DNA from: Actinomycetota bacterium
Lineage (GTDB): Bacteria > Actinomycetota > Geothermincolia > Fen-727 > Anoxymicrobiaceae
Length of the DNA stretch: 39,471 nt
Assembly (NCBI GenBank): GCA_020062425.1
Contig: JAGUWJ010000019.1
Span: 1-39,471, forward strand
Direction: 5' to 3'
Positions 23,651 through 33,112 of this stretch are shown one piece after another; positions within the stretch are counted from its first letter, which is position 1; every line of letters starts with the position of its first letter. Both the position numbers and the translations under genes were made by a program. Below the pieces are notes generated by a model, which was given only the letters and a program-made list of their open reading frames with translations, made no database searches and had not been told where the DNA came from.

Positions 23651-25911
23651 ACAGGTACGTCAGAGCGCGGGTCAGCGGCATCGTGCAGGGCGTCGGCTTC
23701 CGTCCCTTCGTCTTTCGCATTGCTCGTGAGAACGGGATAAAGGGAACCGTTTCCAACAACCACATGGGCGTTGACATAATGGCCTTTGGCGGGAAGGAGA
23801 AGGTCGCGCGTTTCCTGAAGGCGTTGGAGAGAGAGGCGCCGCCGGCGGCCGTGGTGGAGCAGATAGAAATCACGGAGGCGGAGCCGTTCGAGGCTGACTC
23901 TTTCAGCATAGAGGCGTCCAGCCGGGGCGGTGAGAGGCAGGTGCTGGTCTCGCCGGACCTGGCGACCTGTGACGACTGCCTCACGGAGCTCTTCGACCCC
24001 TCCGACCGGAGATACCGCTATCCGTTCATAAACTGCACGAACTGCGGGCCCCGCTTCACCATCATCAGCGACACGCCGTACGACCGGCCGAACACATCCA
24101 TGGCGGTATTCGAGATGTGCGAGCAGTGCCGGTCGGAGTACGAAGACCCCTCCGACAGGAGATTCCACGCCCAGCCTAACGCGTGCCCCTCGTGCGGCCC
24201 GTCCCTGTGGCTGGCCGAACCTTCCGGACGACGCCTGGAAGGCGATCCCGTCGTCGAGGCGGCGGCGTTCCTGAGAGACGGCGGTATCGTCGCGGTGAAG
24301 GGACTGGGCGGTTTCCAGCTCGCTTGCGACGCGACCTCAGATGAAGTGGTTGGACGCTTGAGGGAGAGGAAGAGACGATACGGAAAGCCGTTCGCCGTTA
24401 TGGTGCGGGACCTGGGCGAGGCCGGACGTTACTGCGAGGTGAGCGCCGAGGAAGCGAGCTTGCTGGGTTCTGTGAAACGGCCGATAGTGTTGCTGCGCGA
24501 GAGGGCGGACTCGCCGCTCTCGCGGATGGTCGCGGGTGGGCTTGCACATCAAGGCCTGTTCCTGCCGTACACGCCTCTCCACCACCTGCTGATGGAAGAG
24601 GCGGGCACGCCGCTGGTCATGACGTCAGGCAACATGTCGGAGGAGCCCATAGCGATCGGCAACGCCGAAGCGTTGGAGAGCCTGGCAGGCATCGCGGACT
24701 TCTTCCTCATGCACGACCGCGACATACTGGTCCGCTATGACGACAGCGTCTCACGCGTCTTCATGGGAAGAGAGTACCCGCTGCGCCGGGCGCGCGGGTA
24801 CGCGCCTTACCCCGTCAACGTGACGCCCCCCGCCCGCACGGAAGTGCTTGCGGTCGGTCCGGAGTTAAAGAACACCTTCTGCCTTCTCCGGGGCGGCGAG
24901 GTTTTCCTGAGCCAGCACATAGGCGACATGGAGTCGGCGGGTGAAGCCGAGCACTTCGAGGAAGCGTTGGCGGCCATGAAGAGGCTGTTCTCGCTCAAGC
25001 CCGCGGTGGTCGCTCATGACATGCATCCGGAATACATGACCACCCAGATGGCCCGAGAGATGGGGATGCCGGCGGTCGAGGTGCAGCACCATCACGCCCA
25101 CGTCGTGAGCTGCATGGCAGACAACGGCATTGCGGGGAGAGTGCTCGGAGTGGCCTGGGACGGGACTGGTTACGGTCCTGACGCTACTGTCTGGGGCGGC
25201 GAGTTCCTCCTCTGTGACGAGAGGGATTCAAAGAGGCTGGCTCACTTGTACCAGTATCCCATGCCGGGAGCAGACGCCTGCATATTCCGCATATACCGGA
25301 TGGTGATGGGGGTGTTGAGCGAGCTCTTCGAGGACCTGGACGAGGCGATGGCTTGCTTGAGGGGACGCTTCGATATCTCCGATGAGGAAGCGCGCTCCCT
25401 CGAGTTCCAGCTTAGCAACAGCTTCAATTCGCCACTTACCTCCAGCGCGGGCAGGATGTTTGATGTGGCGGCGGCCTTGTGCGGCCTGCGAAGCGAGGCT
25501 CAATACGACGGGCAGGCCGCGTGCCAGCTGGAAGCGGCGGCGCAAGCGGCGGGTGAGCCTTACCGTTTCATGATAGACAGAGGCTCGGATCCGTGGGTGT
25601 TAGACACCCGCAGCGTCTTCCGGGAGCTCATGGACGACCTGGAAGGCGGAACGAGCGCGCCCGAGGCCGCTGGCAGGTTCCACGCCACCATGGCGCGCGC
25701 TCTGGTGGACACGGCGGACGCCTTGAGCAGGGAGACGGGTCTGAAGCGGGTCGCCTTGAGTGGCGGGGTGTTCCAGAACGAGGCGCTGACGACCCTGGCG
25801 GTCGAAGGTCTCAATGCAGCGGGACTCACTCCTTACGTGCACGGGCGGGTGCCCTGCAATGACGGAGGTGTGTCGCTGGGACAGGCGGTTATAGCCGCCA
25901 ATAGCGTATGA
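23647..25911 (+). CDS. hypF: Carbamoyltransferase HypF
   Basis: 754 residues from GTG 23647. In order: an acylphosphatase domain (VSGIVQGVGFRPFVFR), two zinc-finger pairs (CDDCLTELFD, CTNCGPRFT; CEQC, CPSCGPS), a YrdC-like domain, and a Kae1-like domain with HHHAHVVS and a C-terminal SGGVFQN. HypF uses carbamoyl phosphate to load the HypE C-terminal Cys as the source of the active-site cyanides. Length fits the family (about 750). It is the second gene of the maturation operon. Confidence 0.97.
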   Translation: MNRYVRARVSGIVQGVGFRPFVFRIARENGIKGTVSNNHMGVDIMAFGGKEKVARFLKALEREAPPAAVVEQIEITEAEPFEADSFSIEASSRGGERQVLVSPDLATCDDCLTELFDPSDRRYRYPFINCTNCGPRFTIISDTPYDRPNTSMAVFEMCEQCRSEYEDPSDRRFHAQPNACPSCGPSLWLAEPSGRRLEGDPVVEAAAFLRDGGIVAVKGLGGFQLACDATSDEVVGRLRERKRRYGKPFAVMVRDLGEAGRYCEVSAEEASLLGSVKRPIVLLRERADSPLSRMVAGGLAHQGLFLPYTPLHHLLMEEAGTPLVMTSGNMSEEPIAIGNAEALESLAGIADFFLMHDRDILVRYDDSVSRVFMGREYPLRRARGYAPYPVNVTPPARTEVLAVGPELKNTFCLLRGGEVFLSQHIGDMESAGEAEHFEEALAAMKRLFSLKPAVVAHDMHPEYMTTQMAREMGMPAVEVQHHHAHVVSCMADNGIAGRVLGVAWDGTGYGPDATVWGGEFLLCDERDSKRLAHLYQYPMPGADACIFRIYRMVMGVLSELFEDLDEAMACLRGRFDISDEEARSLEFQLSNSFNSPLTSSAGRMFDVAAALCGLRSEAQYDGQAACQLEAAAQAAGEPYRFMIDRGSDPWVLDTRSVFRELMDDLEGGTSAPEAAGRFHATMARALVDTADALSRETGLKRVALSGGVFQNEALTTLAVEGLNAAGLTPYVHGRVPCNDGGVSLGQAVIAANSV

Positions 25912-25950
25912 TTCTGAAGTGCATTTGAGATAAGCGAGGTATGCACGGAG

Positions 25951-26181
25951 ATGTGTCTTGCGATTCCAGCTGAAGTCATAGAGGTCCTCGATGAAGACGT
26001 CGCACTTATGGAGATCGGGGGCGCCAGGAAGCAGGTGAACATCTCTCTGGTCGATGATGTATCGACAGGTGACTACTTGCTGGTGCACGCTGGCTTCGCC
26101 ATAGAAAAAGTGGATGAGGGTGAGGCCCGTAAGACCATGGAGCTCCTGGAGGAGCTTGCGAGGCTCGATGAAGTACCTTGA
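25951..26181 (+). CDS. hypC: Hydrogenase assembly chaperone HypC
   Basis: 76 residues beginning MCLAIP; Cys2, after removal of Met, binds the iron centre and HypD. The small beta-barrel pattern and length match HypC. The stop codon lies 14 bases inside hypD, so the two partners are translationally coupled, which fits their direct complex. Only one HypC/HybG-type chaperone is seen in the window. Confidence 0.96.
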   Translation: MCLAIPAEVIEVLDEDVALMEIGGARKQVNISLVDDVSTGDYLLVHAGFAIEKVDEGEARKTMELLEELARLDEVP

Positions 26182-27247
26182 CGATTTCCGCGTGCCTGGG
26201 GCCGTGAGAACGCTTGTGCGGCGAATCCGTGAACAGGGTGGTGAACACACCTTCATGGAGGTCTGCGGCACTCACACCATGGCCATCTCCAGGGCCGGCA
26301 TCCGTCCCATGCTGGAGCCGTCAGTGGACCTGATATCCGGTCCGGGGTGCCCGGTCTGCGTCACCTCCGACAGGGACATCGACACGGCTATCGCGGTTGC
26401 GAAGCTTCCCGGAGTGGTGCTCGCGACCTTCGGGGACATGATGAAGGTGCCTGGGACCGAGGGTTCCCTCGCAGACGCCGTGTCGGAAGGGGCACGGGTA
26501 AGGGTCGTCTATTCACCCCTGGAAGCGCTTCAGATGGCCAGAGAGGACCGGGGTGCCAAGGTCGTGTTCCTGGGTGTCGGTTTCGAGACCACCGCCCCTA
26601 CGGTGGCCGCTACGATGCTCCAGGCCAGAGAGGAGAACATCCAAAACCTGTTCCTGCTCTCGTTTCACAAGACGGTGCCCCCAGCACTCCGGGCGCTTGG
26701 CTCTCTTGACGAGTTCTCAGTCGACGGCTTCGTGTTGCCGGGGCACGTAAGCGCGATAATCGGGAGCGATGCCTACACCTTTATCCCCGATGAATTCGGG
26801 ATACCGTGCGTCATCACGGGGTTCGAGACCACCGATATCCTACAGGCGGTATCTAACCTCATCAGGATGCGCACTGAGGGGCCGGCAGTTGAGAACGAGT
26901 ACTCGCGAGCGGTGAGAGCCGGCGGGAACCCCAAAGCACTTTCCGCGATGGAGATTGTGTTTGAGCCCGTCGACGCCGAGTGGAGAGGGCTCTTCGTGAT
27001 ACCGGGGAGCGGCCTGGCACTTAAAGAAGATTTCCGCGATTTCGACGCCGGCGCCTGGCAGGTCGAACTCCCGGAACGTGCGATAAGCGGGTGCAGGTGC
27101 GGCGAGATACTATGCGGCAGGATCAAGCCGCCGGAATGCCCGTTTTTCGCCGGAGAGTGCACCCCTGAGTCGCCGGTGGGACCCTGCATGGTCTCGAGCG
27201 AGGGGACCTGCGCTTCCTACTACCTGTACTGCCAGGAGGAAGAGTAG
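26168..27247 (+). CDS. hypD: Hydrogenase maturation scaffold HypD
   Basis: 359 residues from ATG 26168, overlapping hypC. It carries MEVCGTHTMAI with the catalytic Cys, GPGCPVCVT, FETTAPT, and the C-terminal [4Fe-4S] Cys set (GCRCGEILCG, PFFAGECTP, GPCMVSSEGTC). HypD assembles Fe(CN)2CO with HypC and HypE. The TAG stop shares one base with the hypE GTG. Confidence 0.96.
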   Translation: MKYLDDFRVPGAVRTLVRRIREQGGEHTFMEVCGTHTMAISRAGIRPMLEPSVDLISGPGCPVCVTSDRDIDTAIAVAKLPGVVLATFGDMMKVPGTEGSLADAVSEGARVRVVYSPLEALQMAREDRGAKVVFLGVGFETTAPTVAATMLQAREENIQNLFLLSFHKTVPPALRALGSLDEFSVDGFVLPGHVSAIIGSDAYTFIPDEFGIPCVITGFETTDILQAVSNLIRMRTEGPAVENEYSRAVRAGGNPKALSAMEIVFEPVDAEWRGLFVIPGSGLALKEDFRDFDAGAWQVELPERAISGCRCGEILCGRIKPPECPFFAGECTPESPVGPCMVSSEGTCASYYLYCQEEE

Positions 27248-28254
27248 TGGCAGGGGAAGTCATCACCATGGCCCACGGGGGTGGCGGAACCCGCATGCTG
27301 GAGCTCCTCAGGGACACCGTCTTCCCGCTGCTGGGGGACGCAGCGCTCGTCACGGCCGAGGACGCCGCGACGTTCGAGCTTCCTGGCGGAAGGGTGGCTT
27401 TCACAACCGATTCGTTCGTGGTCAAGCCGCTGCTCTTCCCGGGAGGAGACATCGGGAAACTTGCTGTATGTGGCACCGTGAACGACCTGGCCATGGTGGG
27501 GGCGCGGCCGCTGTTCCTGACCCTGGGCCTGATACTCGAGGAGGGTTTCGAGATCCGCCTGCTGGAGCGGGTCCTGCGCTCAGTTGCGGAATGGGCGCGC
27601 CGCGCAGGCGTGAGGGTGGTCGCAGGTGACACCAAGGTGGTAGAGCGTGGGATGGCGGACGGAGTTTACATCAACACCTCCGGGGTCGGAGTGGTTCCCG
27701 GGGGAAGGAACATCTCCATTTCCGGCGCCGCGCCAGGCGACGTACTGATCGTCAACGGTTATCTGGGAGACCACGGAATCGCGGTGCTGGTGGGCAGGGA
27801 GGAGTACGGTCTCGAGCTCGATCTGGAGTCGGACTGCGCGCTTCTGAACGGGCTTGTCGAGTCCATGCTTGAAGCGGGCGAGGTACACGCGATGCGCGAC
27901 CCGACCCGGGGAGGCCTGGCGGCCGCCCTGAAGGAGATGTCTGCCGCCTCCGCGGCAGCGATAGAGCTGACCGAGGAGGAACTGCCGGTGAGGGAGGGGG
28001 TCAGAGGCGTCTGCGAGATGCTTGGGCTGGACCCGCTGTTCATCGCCAACGAGGGCAAGCTGCTGGCTGCGGTAGGGGAGCGGGACGCGGAGGCGGTGCT
28101 GGAGGCCATGAGAGGGCACCAACTGGGGGCCGACTCGCGGATCATCGGCCGGGTCGTGTCCGGAAAAGCGGGGCGGGTGAGTGTTGTGACGGAGCTGGGA
28201 CCGAAGCGTCTGCTGCGAATGCCTTCAGGCGAGCAGCTGCCTCGAATATGCTGA
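27247..28254 (+). CDS. hypE: Carbamoyl dehydratase HypE
   Basis: 335 residues from GTG 27247. It has an AIR-synthase-like ATP-binding fold (MAHGGGGTRMLELL at the N terminus, later MRDPTRGGLAAALKEM) and ends exactly with PRIC, whose terminal Cys is carbamoylated by HypF and dehydrated to cyanide. It is a distant relative of SelD in fold. hypA and hypB, needed for nickel insertion, are not in this window and may lie elsewhere. Confidence 0.97.
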   Translation: MAGEVITMAHGGGGTRMLELLRDTVFPLLGDAALVTAEDAATFELPGGRVAFTTDSFVVKPLLFPGGDIGKLAVCGTVNDLAMVGARPLFLTLGLILEEGFEIRLLERVLRSVAEWARRAGVRVVAGDTKVVERGMADGVYINTSGVGVVPGGRNISISGAAPGDVLIVNGYLGDHGIAVLVGREEYGLELDLESDCALLNGLVESMLEAGEVHAMRDPTRGGLAAALKEMSAASAAAIELTEEELPVREGVRGVCEMLGLDPLFIANEGKLLAAVGERDAEAVLEAMRGHQLGADSRIIGRVVSGKAGRVSVVTELGPKRLLRMPSGEQLPRIC

Positions 28255-28276
28255 CGGCTAACGAGTTGGAGTGGAT

Positions 28277-28804
28277 ATGGACACTCGTGAAGCTATAGAG
28301 ACAAGGCGCAGCGTGAGGGACTTTACGGATGAGCCCGTGAGCGATGCTGAGCTGGACGAGCTCATCGAGGCGGCGATATGGGCGCCGTCGGGGTTGAACA
28401 ATCAGCCGTGGCGCTTCATGAAGATAACCGACCGCGCCACGATAGTCGGGCTCTCCGGGCTTACCAAGTACAGGGGAGTGGTGGCGGGCGCCCCGGCGCT
28501 TATCGCGGTGTTCCTCGACGAGACCGCCATGTACGACCGGACCAAGGACCTCATGTCGGCGGGCGCGGCGGTGCAGAACATCCTGCTCGCAGCGCACGAC
28601 GCGGGGCTGGGAGCCTGCTGGCTTGGTGAGATACTGAGAAACAGAGAAAAGGTTGAGAAGCTGCTCGAGGTCTCGTCCGACCTGGAGCTGGTGGCGCTGG
28701 TGGCGCTGGGCAGGCCGGAGCCCGGAGAGCGGGCCGGCGTGAGGCATCCCCTCGAGAGCATGATGCTCCCTCCCCCGAAATTTCCATTGGGGACGGACCC
28801 TTAA
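28277..28804 (+). CDS. Nitroreductase-family flavoprotein with repeat-derived C terminus
   Basis: 175 residues from ATG 28277 (GGAG 5 bases upstream; GTG 28271 is possible). TREAIETRRSVRDFTDEPVS at the N terminus and WAPSGLNNQPWRFMKI are the FMN-binding features of the family. It follows hypE by 22 bases and is probably in the same transcript; its role there is unknown. The last residues LGTDP and the TAA are supplied by repeat copy C, the same ending as the unrelated P-loop protein at 9670. Confidence 0.88.
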   Translation: MDTREAIETRRSVRDFTDEPVSDAELDELIEAAIWAPSGLNNQPWRFMKITDRATIVGLSGLTKYRGVVAGAPALIAVFLDETAMYDRTKDLMSAGAAVQNILLAAHDAGLGACWLGEILRNREKVEKLLEVSSDLELVALVALGRPEPGERAGVRHPLESMMLPPPKFPLGTDP

Positions 28805-28906
28805 CCGGAAACTTCCGTTGGTGTCAGGCACCAACGGTAGTCCCCAACGGAAGGATTGCCAAGACCTGGCAGTATTTCCGGTTAAGGGTCCGCCCCCCAA
28901 CGGAAA
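28781..28906. repeat. Dispersed hairpin repeat, copy C, with terminal inverted repeats
   Basis: The outer arms (28781-28811 and 28875-28906) are inverted copies: GGGGACGGACCCTTAACCGG on the left, CCGGTTAAGGGTCCG on the right. Inside is CCGTTGGTGTCAGGCACCAACGG, written in two parts as CCGTTGGTG and CACCAACGG around TCAGG. At 126 bases it is the most complete copy and looks like a small palindromic mobile unit without coding capacity. Confidence 0.85.
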
Positions 28907-29018
28907 TATTAGGTAGAATGCGACAGACGTGCCCTTGCTCCACCTCAGCGCTCCGGTGCGTCATACTCAAGTGGGAGAATCATAGCGGGTCGGCCGGCGC
29001 CGCCGTGACGAGGTTCGA

Positions 29019-31928
29019 GTGGATAGAGATCTGTTCCTGCGGTGTGACGCCGCTACGAAAGAGAAATACAGCTCATTCCCTCAGTTGAAGCGAGAGTTCC
29101 AGGGTTCGCTTTACGGCGACCTCGAGTACTGCGTGGTAGATCTCGAGACCACCGGGTTCCAGCCCGGGCGGGACCGAATCATCGAGGTGGCCGCCGTGCG
29201 CGCGTCCGGCGACCAGGCGACGGGGCGCATCTCGTCTCTCATCGACCCCGGGGTGACGATTCCCCCGCAGATCACCCTGCTCACCGGCATCGACCAGGAC
29301 ACGGTCGAGGGCGCGCCGTCGCTCGCCGACTTCTTCGACGAGTTCGCGGAGTTCCTGGGCGATTCTCTCATCGTCGCCTACTCACGGCTCGAGGAGGCGT
29401 TCCTGGGCCACCTCTACCCGGTTTTCGACCGGGGGAAGTTCTCGAACCCTTACCTCGACGCCATGGACCTGGCCATCATGCTCATGCCCTCGCTCAAGGG
29501 CCACAGGCAGATCGACCTGGCGCGCGTGTTCGAGGTCGAGGTAGTCAACGCCCACAGAGCGGAGGACGACGTCGACACCCTCTTCAGCGTCTTCAACGTG
29601 CTCCTGAACGGCCTCTACAACACGCCCCTGCCGGTCCTCAAGGCGCTTACTGACCACGCCCCCGCCAGGAAAGGCGGACTCTCACACCTGTTGGGCAGAG
29701 TCCTCGAAGAGCGCTCGGGGGGAAGGAAGATCGAGGGGCTCAAGCTGGAGAGAGCGGTGCGAAAGGACCGCTTCTGGGAGGATATCCCGCCGCTGGAGGG
29801 CTCCGGGACGCACACCGGGACCGGGCGCGAGCGACTGCGCTCGTACTTCGACTCCAGCGCCTCCTTAGCCGGGCAGTTCGACGATTACGAGGAGAGGGAT
29901 GAACAGCTGCAGATGGCCGAAGCGGTGAGCCGGACCCTGGACCAGGGCGAGATATTGCTGGTGGAGGCGGGTACGGGAACGGGCAAGTCGCTCGCGTATC
30001 TCGTCCCATGCGTGCTCTGGGCGAAATCGGCCGAGCTTCCCCTAGTGGTCTCGACCAGGACCCTCAACCTGCAGGACCAGCTCTTCACCAAGGACCTGCC
30101 CGGTCTCGAGAGCGCCCTGGGGCATGGCTCATTCCGCTATTCGGTGTTGAAGGGTTACAACAACTACATCTGCCTGCGCAAGCTCCAGGCGCTCATCAGC
30201 GGGGGCAAGCGCCTGTCCGAGGGACAGCTGGGCATACTGGGAATGCTCATAAACTGGGTCACCGAGAACGAGACCGGTGACGTCTCGTTACTTAACGTCA
30301 CCCACCTGCGAGGCCTCGACGAGCAGGTCATGGCGAACCACCGCGAGTGCCCGGGCGGGCGCTGCTCGTTCGCGCGGAACGGCTGCTGTTTCTACCGCAA
30401 GGCACTCTACAGGGCCAGGCGCTCCCATATCGTGGTGGTGAACCACTCTCTTCTGCTGACCGGCGTCAACCTGCCGTTCCGCACCGCGGTCATCGATGAA
30501 GCTCACAGCCTGGAGGACGCAGCCACAGAGCAGTTCACGGCCGAGCTCGACTACCGCGAGGCGCGCAGGTTCCTGGAGGGGCTCTTCTCGCCCGTCGACG
30601 GCTCCGGGTTCCTGGCCGACATCGAGACCGGCCTGAAGGGCCAGCTCGAGCCCGAGGCTCTGGACAGGGCGCTGTTCGAGGTCGGAGAGGTGAAAGAGGC
30701 TGTCGAGCTCTGCCTGGAGGGGCTGGAGAAAGTGTTTATCGCCCTTTCCGACATGTACGACGGGGACGGATCCGGGCTCTCTGAGGTCCGGTTCTCGCAG
30801 GGGCAGATCGAGTCGATGGAGTACTCCCGTCTCCAGTCTCACGCAGAGGCGTTCGCCGCCGACATGGACAGGCTCTACGTCCGCCTGAGCCGCGCGCTTG
30901 CCGCCGTCCGCGACTTAACGGAGGCACCGGACCGGCTGGAGTACATGGCGGCCGACCTCGAGGGCAAGGCGGTGAGGGCTTCCGAGTTCGAGAGCGTGAC
31001 AGGCCTGGTTCTATCGAACGAGGACGACGGCCGCGTGCGCTGGGCTTCCGTCGGTGTGCCGGACCGGTTTGACCAGCAATCCCTGAAGGCTTCCCCGATA
31101 CACGTCGGCGAGATACTGGCCGAGGTCCTGTTCGGCGAGCTGGATTCCATAGTGCTCACTTCGGCAACACTCACCGTCAACGGCTCGTTCGACTTCTTCA
31201 GGTCACGGGTCGGGCTCGACATGTTGGAGGACAGGCGCCTGGAGGAGGTGATCCTCGACTCGTCGTTCGATTTCAGGCGACAGATGCAGATACTGATACT
31301 GCACGACATGCCGGAGCCCGGGACTGAAGGCTACGAGGACAGCCTCGCCAGGGTCATTTCCGCGGTCATCCCCGCCGCCGGGGGCGGCGTGCTTGTCCTG
31401 TTCACCAACCGCAAGTTGATGCTTAGCACTCACGCCCGCGTGGCGGACGACCTCCACGACCGGGGATATCCGGTCCTCTGCCAGGTACCGGGGCACTCCA
31501 GGAGGCGCCTCGCCGAGGAGTTCGTGGATGACCCCGGAGCCAGCCTGTTCGGCACCGCCAGCTTCTGGGAGGGGGTGGACGCCCGCGGAAGCACCCTCCG
31601 GCTGGTGGTGGTGACGCGCGTGCCCTTCGAGAGCCCGGGAAGGCCCGTCTTCGAGGCCCGCAGCGAGAAGGTGAGGATCGAGGGCGGCTCGGACTTCATG
31701 AGCTTGAGCCTGCCGCTCGCCGCACTGAAGCTGAAGCAGGGGGTCGGCAGGCTGATACGCACCCGTCAGGACACGGGCCAGGTCCTGCTGCTGGATAGCA
31801 GGATAAACTCCATGAGGTACGGCCAGATACTGCTCAGATCGCTGCCGCCGGGCAGGCGGAGGAAGGTTTCGCTGGACGAGGTGGAGCGGGCCGTCACTGA
31901 GTTCCACGTAGAGACCGACACGGACTAG
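29019..31928 (+). CDS. dinG: DnaQ exonuclease-DinG helicase fusion
   Basis: 969 residues from GTG 29019. The N-terminal DnaQ-like 3'-5' exonuclease has D41-L-E43 and a later HRAEDDVD (ExoIII-type). The helicase core has Walker A GTGTGKS near residues 316-323, DEAH near 492, four Cys between them (ICLRK, then CPGGRCSFARNGCC) for an XPD-like [4Fe-4S] cluster, and a C-terminal QGVGRLIRTRQDTG motif VI. Such fusions are common in Gram-positive bacteria. It likely unwinds damaged or RNA-paired DNA. It ends convergently, overlapping the next gene by 4 bases. Promoter not clear in 28907-29018. Confidence 0.93.
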   Translation: MDRDLFLRCDAATKEKYSSFPQLKREFQGSLYGDLEYCVVDLETTGFQPGRDRIIEVAAVRASGDQATGRISSLIDPGVTIPPQITLLTGIDQDTVEGAPSLADFFDEFAEFLGDSLIVAYSRLEEAFLGHLYPVFDRGKFSNPYLDAMDLAIMLMPSLKGHRQIDLARVFEVEVVNAHRAEDDVDTLFSVFNVLLNGLYNTPLPVLKALTDHAPARKGGLSHLLGRVLEERSGGRKIEGLKLERAVRKDRFWEDIPPLEGSGTHTGTGRERLRSYFDSSASLAGQFDDYEERDEQLQMAEAVSRTLDQGEILLVEAGTGTGKSLAYLVPCVLWAKSAELPLVVSTRTLNLQDQLFTKDLPGLESALGHGSFRYSVLKGYNNYICLRKLQALISGGKRLSEGQLGILGMLINWVTENETGDVSLLNVTHLRGLDEQVMANHRECPGGRCSFARNGCCFYRKALYRARRSHIVVVNHSLLLTGVNLPFRTAVIDEAHSLEDAATEQFTAELDYREARRFLEGLFSPVDGSGFLADIETGLKGQLEPEALDRALFEVGEVKEAVELCLEGLEKVFIALSDMYDGDGSGLSEVRFSQGQIESMEYSRLQSHAEAFAADMDRLYVRLSRALAAVRDLTEAPDRLEYMAADLEGKAVRASEFESVTGLVLSNEDDGRVRWASVGVPDRFDQQSLKASPIHVGEILAEVLFGELDSIVLTSATLTVNGSFDFFRSRVGLDMLEDRRLEEVILDSSFDFRRQMQILILHDMPEPGTEGYEDSLARVISAVIPAAGGGVLVLFTNRKLMLSTHARVADDLHDRGYPVLCQVPGHSRRRLAEEFVDDPGASLFGTASFWEGVDARGSTLRLVVVTRVPFESPGRPVFEARSEKVRIEGGSDFMSLSLPLAALKLKQGVGRLIRTRQDTGQVLLLDSRINSMRYGQILLRSLPPGRRRKVSLDEVERAVTEFHVETDTD

Positions 31929-32953
31929 TCCAGTATCTCCACCCTGACGGTCCTGCGCCCGTACGCATCGCACTCCTCCAGAGTATCGAAGCAGAGGTCT
32001 ATCCGGTTCCCCTTGATGGCCGAGCCGGTATCGGCGGCGATGGCGTTGCCGTATCCCTCGACGTGCAGCCTGGTGCCGAGCGGGATGACCCTGGGGTCCA
32101 CCGCGACCACGCCGCGGCGAGCCTTGAGGCCGGAGGCGGTGTTGTCGTCAAGTCCCGGCTCCTCGGGCGAGTAGCCGGTTGCTTCCATCGTGAGTACCCT
32201 CCCCGTGGGCCTTCCGCTGGGCTCGTCCGGCGGGTTCAGCTCATCCATCTTCGATCCTACGCGCTCTGACTCCGACACTACCGTGGCGGCGGTGGAGCCC
32301 GCTCTGCTGAGCACCTCCTGGCGCTCCGCGCGGCTCTCCTCCAGGCGGGACTTCCGGGTCCGCAGCTCCGAGGCGACCGCATCGACTTCCCTCTTTCGCT
32401 CCTTCAACTCCTCGCGGGACTGCGCGAGCTCGCCCGCGGCGCGCTTTATGCCTCTGACCAGCTCCGCATCACGCAGGTGGACTTTCTCCAGGTAGGAGGT
32501 GCGGTCGATGAAATCAGACACGTCACTGCTGGAGAGGAGCATCACCAGGGTGCTGGCCCTTCCGTGCACGTATATGCTCCGGGCGCGGTCGGAGAGAGCT
32601 TTGCGGCGCCTCGCCAGCCGACGTGCACCTTCCTCTATCTCTCCGTCTATACGTGCGATCTCTTCCGCAAGTGCGTCGGATCTGCTCTCGAGGGAGCCGA
32701 GCTTCTGGTCAAGGTCCGCTATCTCGCTGTCGAGGGTTACTACCTCCCTCACGTAGCCGTCCTGCTTGTCGGTTCCGGGCGCGCCGGGCTGCGCCTTCGC
32801 GGGGCTCGAGCGCAGTGCGAGAGGTGCGAGGAGCATTGCTGTTGTGAGGAGCGCGGTGACCGTCCAGAAAAAGGTGACCACGACAGCAAACCCGCCGTGA
32901 TCTGGCGGGTTCCGCTCCGCGATCTTCTTCCTGAACCCAATAATGTCAGCCAA
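31925..32953 (-). CDS. Secreted or membrane-anchored coiled-coil protein with C-terminal 3D domain
   Basis: 342 residues from TTG 32953 (AAGGGTG site). An N-terminal hydrophobic helix (about residues 22-46) serves as signal or anchor. Residues about 65-215 form a coiled coil rich in Glu, Arg and Leu, like the PcsB/CwlO N-terminal region. The C-terminal 90 residues are a 3D domain with the three conserved Asp: VAVDPRVIPLGT, AADTGSAIKG, and IDLCFDT. This domain is related to lytic transglycosylase folds (MltA, Rpf-like). A role in wall remodelling is likely. Confidence 0.87.
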   Translation of the reverse strand: MADIIGFRKKIAERNPPDHGGFAVVVTFFWTVTALLTTAMLLAPLALRSSPAKAQPGAPGTDKQDGYVREVVTLDSEIADLDQKLGSLESRSDALAEEIARIDGEIEEGARRLARRRKALSDRARSIYVHGRASTLVMLLSSSDVSDFIDRTSYLEKVHLRDAELVRGIKRAAGELAQSREELKERKREVDAVASELRTRKSRLEESRAERQEVLSRAGSTAATVVSESERVGSKMDELNPPDEPSGRPTGRVLTMEATGYSPEEPGLDDNTASGLKARRGVVAVDPRVIPLGTRLHVEGYGNAIAADTGSAIKGNRIDLCFDTLEECDAYGRRTVRVEILD

Positions 32954-32980
32954 TAAAAAACACCCTTTCGGGACCAGGCA

Positions 32981-33009
32981 ATTATATGATATCGAGGCCC
33001 CTGGTTCAA
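32981..33009 (-). promoter_or_regulatory. Promoter of the 3D-domain gene
   Basis: On the minus strand TTGAAC (33009-33004) and a consensus TATAAT (32986-32981) are separated by 17 bases, 28 bases before the start codon. Confidence 0.8.
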
Positions 33010-33112
33010 CCGGAGTGCCCCTCCGGGGCAGGCTTATATCCTCCCGGCGGGAAAGGCAGAATTACATGTCAAACAGATAGAATACTGAGAGTGACAGCCG
33101 AGGAGAGCGTCA

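Noticed and set aside
28781-28906. CRISPR array or insertion sequence
   Set aside because: There are no regularly spaced direct repeats and no transposase; it is a single palindromic unit.
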